DNA of 6,985 nucleotides from Desulfovibrio sp. (GTDB taxonomy: Bacteria > Desulfobacterota > Desulfovibrionia > Desulfovibrionales > Desulfovibrionaceae). The stretch spans positions 1 to 6,985 of the forward strand of contig JAIWOE010000196.1 of the NCBI GenBank assembly GCA_020217165.1. The letters run 5' to 3'. Under the pieces are notes generated by a model. That model was not told the origin of the DNA. It made no database searches and worked only from the letters and a program-made list of their open reading frames with translations. The position numbers and the translations under genes are program-made. Below are positions 1 through 5,512 of this stretch, piece by piece. Each line of letters starts with the position of its first letter. Position 1 is the first letter of the stretch.

Positions 1-1
1 T

Positions 2-31
2 GGCAAACTTCTCAAAGACTCCATCAAGTAG
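2..31 (+). CDS. C-terminal end of an upstream gene (partial)
   Basis: The frame starting at base 2 reads GKLLKDSIK and then a TAG stop at 29-31. The SD-like GGAG (31-34) of the next gene begins on the last base of this stop, the usual arrangement for two genes of one operon read one after the other. Nine residues are too few to assign a family. This is inferred from the stop position and the coupling only. The alternative is that the window starts in non-coding DNA and the frame is open by chance. Confidence 0.45.
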   Translation, partial: GKLLKDSIK

Positions 32-34
32 GAG
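31..34 (+). promoter_or_regulatory. Ribosome binding site of the small membrane protein, overlapping the upstream stop
   Basis: GGAG lies 7 nt before the ATG at 42 and shares a base with the TAG stop at 29-31. The spacing supports the first of two adjacent ATG codons (42 and 45) as the start. The overlap suggests translational coupling to the upstream gene. Confidence 0.6.
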
Positions 35-41
35 CTCCATC

Positions 42-227
42 ATGATGCAGCACGGTGAATCCATCCACAGCATGCTTCCTTGGGATATTCCTTGGTGGGC
101 CCCCGACCATGTGGTGTTTTTCGGGGTCCTGTATCTTGTGCTCGGCATTGTCGGCACCGGCGTGGGCATCGTGGTGCTCAAGTCCATCTGGGATACATGG
201 TTCTGCAAAAAGGCCTCCCACCACTAG
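42..227 (+). CDS. Small single-helix membrane protein, function unknown
   Basis: A 61-residue protein with a good SD site and the start at the first ATG of an ATGATG pair. Residues 1-22 form a short N-terminal part rich in Trp and Pro (PWDIPWWAP at 13-21). Residues about 23-46 form one hydrophobic membrane helix (VVFFGVLYLVLGIVG and on). A short tail follows with Lys, one Cys and a terminal His pair (KSIWDTWFCKKASHH). Lysines after the helix suggest the C-terminus faces the cytoplasm, by the positive-inside rule; this is inference. It looks like a small subunit or assembly peptide of a membrane complex, but I cannot name a family. It appears to be the last gene of the operon upstream of rpsU, since an inverted repeat and a new promoter follow it. 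The SD site and well-formed helix make it a likely real gene. Confidence 0.75.
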   Translation: MMQHGESIHSMLPWDIPWWAPDHVVFFGVLYLVLGIVGTGVGIVVLKSIWDTWFCKKASHH

Positions 228-248
228 GCCATTCAGCACGCTCTTCTG

Positions 249-285
249 CAGTGCCGGTCGTGCTGTCTCTGGCCTGCCGGCACTG
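249..285 (+). terminator. Perfect 9-bp inverted repeat, possible terminator of the upstream operon
   Basis: CAGTGCCGG (249-257) and CCGGCACTG (277-285) are exact reverse complements separated by a 19-nt loop. The repeat lies 21 nt after the stop of the small membrane protein, where a terminator would be expected. No real T-run follows; only TATT occurs a few bases later. It is therefore not a textbook intrinsic terminator. It could be a 3'-end-stabilising hairpin or an operator instead. Confidence 0.4.
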
Positions 286-313
286 ATATTCCCATCGAAC
301 AGGCACTTTTGGC

Positions 314-342
314 TTGCCAGTCTCTTTTTTTCTTGCTAAAAG
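314..342 (+). promoter_or_regulatory. Predicted sigma-70-type promoter of the rpsU operon
   Basis: TTGCCA (314-319) matches the -35 consensus TTGACA at 5 of 6 bases. A 17-bp spacer containing a T7 run leads to TAAAAG (337-342), which matches TATAAT at 4 of 6. A TG one base before the -10 (334-335) makes it an extended -10 element. Transcription would start near 349, giving a leader of about 50 nt before rpsU. It is the best promoter-like match seen in the gap between the two operons. Confidence 0.55.
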
Positions 343-359
343 GCCCCTCTTACCACATG

Positions 360-381
360 AGGGCGGATGTATCATCGCCCT
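360..381 (+). promoter_or_regulatory. Hairpin in the rpsU leader
   Basis: AGGGC (360-364) pairs with GCCCT (377-381), and GATG (366-369) pairs with CATC (373-376) around a TAT loop, leaving G365 bulged. This makes nine base pairs, placed just after the predicted transcription start and 5 nt before the SD region of rpsU. It could stabilise the transcript or be a protein-binding site. The pairing is visible in the sequence; a regulatory role is inference. Confidence 0.4.
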
Positions 382-386
382 GCGAG

Positions 387-395
387 GGAGGTGAT
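387..395 (+). promoter_or_regulatory. Very strong Shine-Dalgarno of rpsU, fixing a TTG start
   Basis: GGAGGTGAT matches the 16S anti-SD over nine bases and ends 5 nt before the TTG at 401. The ATG at 394-396 lies inside the SD and is in another frame, so it cannot start S21. AGGT (389-392) can also pair with ACCT (397-400), and GGG (386-388) with CCC (404-406), which leaves TTG as a bulge. The SD can therefore be folded away. Confidence 0.75.
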
Positions 396-400
396 GACCT

Positions 401-601
401 TTGCCCGGCGTGTATCTCGACGAATCCGACCACTTTGATATTGCCCTGCGTCGTTTCAAGAAGCAGGTGGAAAAGGCTGGCGTGCTTTCCGAGCTCAAAA
501 AGCGGCAGCACTACGAAAAGCCCAGCGTCATGCGCAAAAAGAAGAAGGCGGCTGCCCGCAAGCGGCTGCTGAAAAAGATGCGCAAGATGAACGCTTCCTA
601 A
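401..601 (+). CDS. rpsU: 30S ribosomal protein bS21
   Basis: A 66-residue, very basic protein of normal length for bS21. The family core is clear: [18 protein letters not shown] at about 15-32, then the [17 protein letters not shown] segment and an Arg/Lys-rich tail that contacts 16S rRNA. bS21 sits on the 30S platform near the 3' end of 16S rRNA and helps translation initiation. The start is TTG. It is fixed by the strong SD just upstream and by the MPGVYLDE N-terminus, which I recall as typical of Desulfovibrio S21. It is the first gene of the cluster and has its own predicted promoter. The weak start codon, strong SD and foldable leader suggest control at translation, which is inference. 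The 146-nt gap after it is the largest inside the cluster. Confidence 0.95.
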   Translation: MPGVYLDESDHFDIALRRFKKQVEKAGVLSELKKRQHYEKPSVMRKKKKAAARKRLLKKMRKMNAS

Positions 602-619
602 AAACGTCACGCGCAGTTG

Positions 620-654
620 TGGCCGGGCGGGGCGCCTGTCGCTTCGCCCGGCTG
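620..654 (+). terminator. GC-rich hairpin between rpsU and yqeY, possible attenuator
   Basis: GCCGGGCG (622-629) and CGCCCGGC (645-652) are perfect reverse complements. G-U pairs extend the stem outward (620-621 with 653-654) and inward, where G632 and C633 can also pair with C642 and G641. No T-run follows, so it is unlikely to be a full intrinsic terminator. In E. coli a partial terminator lies at the matching point after rpsU and lets S21 be made in excess of primase. A similar role here, or a role as an RNA processing or stability element, is inferred. The rest of the 602-747 gap shows no convincing gene or promoter. Confidence 0.45.
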
Positions 655-747
655 GTTGTCAATCGTGTCGCCTGCCCACTGTCCAGCCCAACGCGATGCA
701 GCACGGCCCGGCCTTGCCGGTTCCGTCGGCCAAGAAGGCAGTTCTCC

Positions 748-1194
748 ATGAGCCTCATCCAACGCATCGAACAGGAATACCTGGCCGCCTACAAGGCCAA
801 GCAGGAAACCGTGCTCCTGACCCTGCGCGCTGTCAAGACCGCCTGCAAACTCAAGCAGGTGGAGCTCAGGCGCCCGCTGGAAGATGCGGATGTGCTGGGG
901 GTGCTGCAAAAGGAAGCCAAGCAGCGCCAGGAGTCCATTGATCAGTTCACCGCCGCCGGCCGCGATGATCTGGCCGCCAAGGAGGCGGCGGAGCTGGCCG
1001 TGCTCAGGATGTTTTTGCCCGAGGCCATGCCCGAGGAAGCCCTGCGCGCCGTGGTGGACGAGACCGTCACCCACCTGGGTGCGGCTTCCATCCAGGACAT
1101 GGGCAAGGTCATGCAGGCCATCATGGCCGAGCACAAGGGCAAGGTGGACGGCAAGGCCCTTTCTGCCCTGGTCAAGGCCCGTCTCCAACACTGA
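748..1194 (+). CDS. yqeY: GatB/YqeY domain-containing protein
   Basis: A 148-residue protein, the usual length of the stand-alone YqeY family, which resembles the C-terminal tail domain of GatB, the B subunit of the tRNA-dependent amidotransferase. Family signatures are in order: LLTLRAVK (23-30), KEAKQRQESIDQF (55-67), a DDLAAKEAAELAVLRMFLP block (73-91), GAASIQDMGKVM (111-122) and GKVDGKALS near the end. It is mostly alpha-helical and cytosolic. The GatB tail contacts tRNA, so tRNA or RNA binding is likely, but the role of stand-alone YqeY is not settled. The ATG at 748 has an AGAAGG SD 9 nt upstream (733-738). The frame stays open back to 619, but the extra residues do not look like protein. 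yqeY is often found near rpsU, dnaG and rpoD. Confidence 0.9.
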   Translation: MSLIQRIEQEYLAAYKAKQETVLLTLRAVKTACKLKQVELRRPLEDADVLGVLQKEAKQRQESIDQFTAAGRDDLAAKEAAELAVLRMFLPEAMPEEALRAVVDETVTHLGAASIQDMGKVMQAIMAEHKGKVDGKALSALVKARLQH

Positions 1195-1197
1195 CCA

Positions 1198-1203
1198 AGG
1201 CGG
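1198..1203 (+). promoter_or_regulatory. Ribosome binding site of mutS2 that decides its start
   Basis: AGGCGG differs from AGGAGG by one base and ends 7 nt before the ATG at 1211. It would be only 1 nt from the other in-frame ATG at 1205. This favours 1211 as the start. Confidence 0.55.
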
Positions 1204-1210
1204 AATGCTC

Positions 1211-3655
1211 ATGAATGGCCGCGCCGCCACGCTGCTCGAGCTGCCCAAGCTGCTTGAGCGGCTTTCCTGTTTTGCCGTGTCCGAAGCCGGGCGGGATGCC
1301 TGCCTGGCCCTGGCCCCCCTGCCCGACGTGTTTGCCGTGGCCCGCGCCGCCGCCATCCATGACGAAATGCGCGAGTTCGCCAGCCAGGCCGGGGTGCGCC
1401 CCGCGGAGTTCCCCCCCCTGGACGGTCTGTTTGCCTGGCTGGAAAGTGGACGCGGTGGCACCGACGTGCTGGATCTGGACGCCCTGGCTTCCCTGCGCGA
1501 CGTGCTGCACCAGTGCCGGCTGTTCCTGGAGGCCATTGAGCCCACTGGCCCGCGCTGTCCCTGGCCCTTGCTGGCCGAGGAGGCCGCCAGCTTGGATTGG
1601 CCCGCCAAAACCGCCGCCGCCCTGACACGGTGCCTCAATGCCGAAGGCCTGCTCAAGGACGAGGCCTCCCCCGAGCTATTTTCCGTGCGAGTGGAGCTGC
1701 GCAAGCTGCATCAGCAATGCACCTTGCGGGCCAAGGAATTCATCCTGGACCACAAGCTCTCCCCCTGGCTGCAGGACGACTACATCACCATCTCCTCGGA
1801 TCGTTATGTCCTGCCCTTGAAAACCAGCTTCAAGAACAGACTGCCAGGCATCATCCACGACTATTCCCAAACCGGCGAGACCTGCTACTTCGAGCCCATG
1901 TTCCTGGTGGAGCGCAACAACGCCGTGCAGGAGCTCAAGCGCGAGGAGCGTGAAGCCGAGCGGCAGGTGATGCGTTTTCTGACCGGCCTGGTGCGCGATG
2001 AGTTGGCCGGCTGCAAGGCGGCCACGAATTTTCTGGTGCAGATGGACGTGCGCCACGCCGTGCTGGAGCTGGCATCACGCCTGAACGCCGTGCCCCTGGA
2101 GGCTGGCCCGGGACTTCCCCTGGCCTTGCGCCGGGTGCGGCATCCGCTGCTGGTGCTGGAAGCAGTGGCCCGGGGTGACAAGACCGATGCCAGTGCCGGC
2201 AAGGCGGTGCGGTCCACGGGGGGCGGGCGGTCTGGGCGGTCCGCGCCGTCTGGGGTGGTCCCCTTGGATGTGGTGTTGGAGAAGGAGCAGCGCATCCTGG
2301 TCATCAGCGGCGGCAATGCTGGCGGCAAGACCGTGTGCCTCAAGACCCTGGGCCTGGCGGCCCTCATGGCCCGCTGCGGCCTGCCCGTGCCCGCGGAAGC
2401 CGGGTCCACCGTGCCTTGGTTCGAGGAAATTTTCGTGTTCCTGGGCGATGAACAGAGCCTGGAAGACCACGTTTCCACCTTCACGGCCCAGATTACCCGG
2501 CTGCGGGATATCTGGGATCGCATCAACGACAGCTCTCTGGTGCTGCTGGACGAATTCGGCGCCGGCACGGACCCCGCACAGGGCAGCGCCCTGGCCCAGG
2601 CCGTGCTGGAAGAGTTGGTGGCCCGGCAGGCCTGGGGGGCGGCGGCCACCCATTTCCCGGCCCTCAAGGCCTTTGCCCTGGCGGCGGAAGGCGTGCGCGC
2701 GGCTTCGGTGCTGTTTGATCCCGCTACCAAAAAGCCCTTGTACCGCCTGGGGTTGGATCAGGTGGGCGCATCCCAGGCCCTGGATGTGGCCCGGGAGCAT
2801 GGATTGCCCGAAGCCATCCTCAAGCGGGCGGAACAGCATCTGCTCCTGGACGGAGAAGATGCCCAGTCCCTCATTGATCGCCTGAATCAGCTGGCCGTGG
2901 AACGCGCCCAGGAGTTGGACGCCCTGCGCCGTGATCGCAAGGAATTGCGGGACAAGGAACGCCAGCAGCGGGAAAAGCTGGCCCGGGAACAGGAAACGCT
3001 GTTTGCCGAACTGAAAAAGCAGTCCCAGGCCATCATGCGCCAATGGCAGGAAGGAAAGATCGCCCACAAGCAGGCCATGCGGGAACTGGCGGAAACTCGC
3101 AAGCACATCGTTCAGCAGGGCAAGGCGCCGGCGACGGTCCAGCCCGCGGTGGAGGAGACGCCGCTTCTCGTGGCGGCAGATCTCGAAAAAGGCCAGCGCG
3201 TCCGCTACCTGCCCTGGAACAAGGTGGGGGTGGTGGAGGATGTGGACCCCAAACGCGGCGCGGTGAAGCTGGATCTGTCCGGGGTGTCCCTGTGGGTGGC
3301 GCCGGCAGAGCTGCGACGGGCCGACGTGCCGGCTGCCCCCGGTAAGGCAACGCCTGCCGGCAAGGTGGCGTCCCAGCCTGCAGCGGCTCCCCCCACCAGG
3401 CAGGAGGCCATCGGCAGCCTGCGCCTGGACCTGCGCGGCCAGCGGGCCGAAGAAGCTCTGCGCCAGCTCGAAGAAGGAGTTGACCAGGCCATGCTCAAGA
3501 ATTACGGGCAATTGGAAGTGGTTCATGGCCGCGGCACCGGCGCCCTCAGGCGCGAGGTGCACGCCTGGCTCAGGCAGTCTCCCGCTGTGGCGCAATTCGC
3601 CATGGCCAATGAAGATCAGGGTGGAGACGGCGTCACCGTGGCGGTGCTCAAGTAG
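1211..3655 (+). CDS. mutS2: MutS2 family ATPase with KOW and Smr domains
   Basis: An 814-residue protein, slightly longer than B. subtilis MutS2. Residues 1 to about 310 are the MutS2 core and clamp helices, including LSPWLQDDYITISSDRYVLP. The ATPase has a P-loop GGNAGGKT (367-374), GDEQS (412-416) and Walker B LVLLDEFGAGTDP with D447 and E448. A long charged coiled coil covers about 553-640, a KOW-like domain about 658-707, and a C-terminal Smr domain has LDLRG (739-743) and HGRGTGALR (772-780). There is no mismatch-recognition domain, so it is not MutS1. Family members suppress recombination in some species, and in B. subtilis MutS2 splits collided ribosomes. Oddities are Gly for Pro in the P-loop and a Gly/Ser/Arg-rich insert at about 322-348. 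It begins 16 nt after yqeY and ends 3 nt before dnaG. ATG 1205 is an alternative start. Confidence 0.95.
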   Translation: MNGRAATLLELPKLLERLSCFAVSEAGRDACLALAPLPDVFAVARAAAIHDEMREFASQAGVRPAEFPPLDGLFAWLESGRGGTDVLDLDALASLRDVLHQCRLFLEAIEPTGPRCPWPLLAEEAASLDWPAKTAAALTRCLNAEGLLKDEASPELFSVRVELRKLHQQCTLRAKEFILDHKLSPWLQDDYITISSDRYVLPLKTSFKNRLPGIIHDYSQTGETCYFEPMFLVERNNAVQELKREEREAERQVMRFLTGLVRDELAGCKAATNFLVQMDVRHAVLELASRLNAVPLEAGPGLPLALRRVRHPLLVLEAVARGDKTDASAGKAVRSTGGGRSGRSAPSGVVPLDVVLEKEQRILVISGGNAGGKTVCLKTLGLAALMARCGLPVPAEAGSTVPWFEEIFVFLGDEQSLEDHVSTFTAQITRLRDIWDRINDSSLVLLDEFGAGTDPAQGSALAQAVLEELVARQAWGAAATHFPALKAFALAAEGVRAASVLFDPATKKPLYRLGLDQVGASQALDVAREHGLPEAILKRAEQHLLLDGEDAQSLIDRLNQLAVERAQELDALRRDRKELRDKERQQREKLAREQETLFAELKKQSQAIMRQWQEGKIAHKQAMRELAETRKHIVQQGKAPATVQPAVEETPLLVAADLEKGQRVRYLPWNKVGVVEDVDPKRGAVKLDLSGVSLWVAPAELRRADVPAAPGKATPAGKVASQPAAAPPTRQEAIGSLRLDLRGQRAEEALRQLEEGVDQAMLKNYGQLEVVHGRGTGALRREVHAWLRQSPAVAQFAMANEDQGGDGVTVAVLK
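2174..2254 (+). repeat. Low-complexity insert in mutS2 with a 9-bp tandem repeat
   Basis: This stretch encodes about 27 residues rich in Gly, Ser, Arg and Ala (322-348), between the RHPLL segment (310-314) and the PLDV strand leading to the P-loop. It holds two near-identical 9-bp units at 2225-2242 (GGGCGGTCT and GGGCGGTCC), each encoding Gly-Arg-Ser. The length keeps the frame. It looks like a surface loop enlarged by slippage. Codons such as GGG and CGG are more frequent here than in neighbouring parts of the gene. Confidence 0.5.
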
Positions 3656-3658
3656 CTT

Positions 3659-5512
3659 ATGGGATTTTCCTTTGGCAACGACGTCGTGGCCCGCGTGAAG
3701 GCCCGGCTGAACATCGTGGACGTGGTGCAACGCTACGTCCCCCTCAAACGCATGGGCCATCGTTGGGTGGCGCCGTGCCCGTTCCATCACGAGACCAAGC
3801 CCTCCTTTTCCGTCAACGAAGAGGAAGGGTTTTTCTATTGTTTCGGCTGTCAGGAAAAGGGCGATGTCATTTCCTTTTATTCCAAAATCAATGGCCTGGA
3901 ATTCAAGGAGGCCCTGACCCAGCTGGCCCGCGAAGCCGGGGTGGAGCTGGACGAGTTCCGGCGCGATCCCGGCGCGGAAGAGGCCGCCAAGGCCCAGCGG
4001 GACCGCAAACGCCGCGTGGCCACCATGCACCGGCTGGCCGCGGAGCACTTTGTGACCAACCTGCTGGCGGAAGACGGCGAGGGATGTCGCCAGTACCTCC
4101 GGCAACGCGGTCTTTCCGAAGAAACCGTGACCGCCTTTGGCCTGGGCTACAGCCTGCCTGGCTGGCACGGCCTGCGCACGGCTCTGGCCCGGGCCGGCAT
4201 CGGGGAGGATGAAGGCGTGGAAGCCGGCCTGCTCAAGCGCAACGAGCAGGGCAGAGTGTACGATCTGTTCCGCGGCCGCCTGATGTTCCCCATCCAGGAT
4301 GCCGGCGGCAAGGTGGTGGCCTTCGGCGCCCGGCTCATCGACGGGACGGACGGCCCCAAGTACATCAACTCCACGGATACGCCCATCTACAAAAAGGGCG
4401 AGCACCTCTATGGCCTGGCCCAAGCCCGCCGGGTGATCCACCAGACCAAAAAGGCGCTGCTCACGGAAGGGTATCTGGATGTCATCACCCTGCACCAGCA
4501 CGGCTATGGCAATGCCGTGGGGGTGCTGGGCACGGCCCTCACGCCGGAGCAGGTGGCCCGATTGGCCAGCTACGCCTCCCATGTGGAGCTGTTGTTCGAT
4601 GGCGATGCCCCGGGGCGCAAGGCCGCCCTGCGCTCCGCCCGCATGCTGCTGCTCAGGGGACTGGGGTGCAGCGTGACCCTGCTGCCCCAGGGGGAGGATG
4701 CCGACAGCCTGCTCACGGCCGGGGGCGCGGCCGCCCTGGAAGCCGTGCGCCAGCAGGCCCGGTCCGGGCTGGACTTCTGCCTGGCCGCCGTGCGGGAGAC
4801 CGATTCCCCCAAGGAAATTGTGGCCTGGGCCAAAGAGTTTCTGGAAGCACTGGACGACCCCGCCCAGCATGCCTATTACCTGCCGAGGATTCTTGAAGGC
4901 CTGGGCCTGGAAGAGCGGGCCTTCCGCAAGTCCCTGGGCGAATTTTCCACGGAGCAGGAGCGCCAGGACGCCCCGCAACGCGCACCACGCAAGGGTGGAT
5001 GGAGCAAACGCTGGAATCGCACACGTGGAGACGGGCGTGAGGAGAGCATCTTCACGCCGCCGGACAGAACGCCATCGGTCTGCACTTCCAAGGAAGAGCA
5101 GCTGATGCGTTTTGCCTTGTGCTTTCCCGACGCCGTGCCGGAACTAGAGCGGGAAGGCGCCGCCGTGCTTCTGCAGTCCTCGTGGGCCGTGGCCTTGTGG
5201 AACACCCTGTGCGACGTTTGCGAACAACAAACTGCCGGCGCCCCCCTGCAGCCAGATGCACTCCTGGAAAAACTGGATGCGCAGCAGCGGGCCCGCTTTG
5301 CCGAAGCCATGATGCAGTACGACGGGTATTGCATGAGCAGAGAAACAAATCTTGAAGAACTGAAACGGCAGATCGCATTGCATAAAAACAACGAATCCAT
5401 CGCGCAGCTCAAGATGCAGCTGGGCTGCAGCACCAGTGACGATTCCCTCGCCGCCCTGCGCAAGATCCAGGAAATCAGAGAACGGGAGCTCTCCGGGAGG
5501 AATGATGGCTAA
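3659..5512 (+). CDS. dnaG: DNA primase DnaG
   Basis: A 617-residue primase, close to the usual length. It makes the short RNA primers for lagging-strand synthesis and works with the DnaB helicase. The N-terminal CHC2 zinc finger has C40, H43, C61 and C64 (CPFH and CFGC). The RNA polymerase core has FRGRLMFPI (204-212) and the [21 protein letters not shown] block (from 232). The TOPRIM site has E270 (TEGYLDV), D314 and D316 (FDGDAPG), and D347/D349 (EDADS), matching the metal ligands of E. coli DnaG. A charged linker (about 430-475) leads to a C-terminal helicase-binding domain (about 476-617). All catalytic residues seen are present. It starts 3 nt after mutS2 with no good SD, so translation is probably coupled to mutS2. 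Its last 8 bases overlap rpoD. Confidence 0.97.
   Translation: MGFSFGNDVVARVKARLNIVDVVQRYVPLKRMGHRWVAPCPFHHETKPSFSVNEEEGFFYCFGCQEKGDVISFYSKINGLEFKEALTQLAREAGVELDEFRRDPGAEEAAKAQRDRKRRVATMHRLAAEHFVTNLLAEDGEGCRQYLRQRGLSEETVTAFGLGYSLPGWHGLRTALARAGIGEDEGVEAGLLKRNEQGRVYDLFRGRLMFPIQDAGGKVVAFGARLIDGTDGPKYINSTDTPIYKKGEHLYGLAQARRVIHQTKKALLTEGYLDVITLHQHGYGNAVGVLGTALTPEQVARLASYASHVELLFDGDAPGRKAALRSARMLLLRGLGCSVTLLPQGEDADSLLTAGGAAALEAVRQQARSGLDFCLAAVRETDSPKEIVAWAKEFLEALDDPAQHAYYLPRILEGLGLEERAFRKSLGEFSTEQERQDAPQRAPRKGGWSKRWNRTRGDGREESIFTPPDRTPSVCTSKEEQLMRFALCFPDAVPELEREGAAVLLQSSWAVALWNTLCDVCEQQTAGAPLQPDALLEKLDAQQRARFAEAMMQYDGYCMSRETNLEELKRQIALHKNNESIAQLKMQLGCSTSDDSLAALRKIQEIRERELSGRNDG
5495..5501 (+). promoter_or_regulatory. 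Ribosome binding site of rpoD inside the 3' end of dnaG
   Basis: GGGAGGA lies directly before two adjacent in-frame ATG codons (5502 and 5505). From the core GGGAG (5495-5499) the second ATG is 5 nt away and the first only 2 nt, so 5505 is preferred. The site is inside dnaG, as expected for translational coupling. Confidence 0.6.

Noticed and set aside
325..331. T7 run as the tail of an intrinsic terminator
   Set aside because: No stable stem lies directly upstream, and the run fits better in the spacer of the predicted promoter.
394..396. ATG just before rpsU as a start
   Set aside because: It lies inside the SD and is out of frame with S21.
44..706. The 12-base string GATGCAGCACGG occurring at 44-55 and 695-706
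   Set aside because: About one such match is expected by chance in 7 kb, and the flanks differ.
619..747. 5' extension of yqeY from the GTG at 619
   Set aside because: The added residues are Arg- and Pro-rich, cover the intergenic hairpin and do not fit the family length. The ATG at 748 has an SD.
884..1210. 5' extension of mutS2 back to 884
   Set aside because: It overlaps yqeY in another frame and reads as Arg/Pro/Ser/Trp-rich nonsense. The MutS2 N-terminus begins at 1205 or 1211.
2075..4978. A 967-codon open frame on the - strand across mutS2 and dnaG
   Set aside because: It crosses a gene boundary opposite two clear conserved genes, its protein is low-complexity (Gly, His, Leu, Gln) with no motif I recognise, and GC-rich codon use leaves long antisense frames open by chance.
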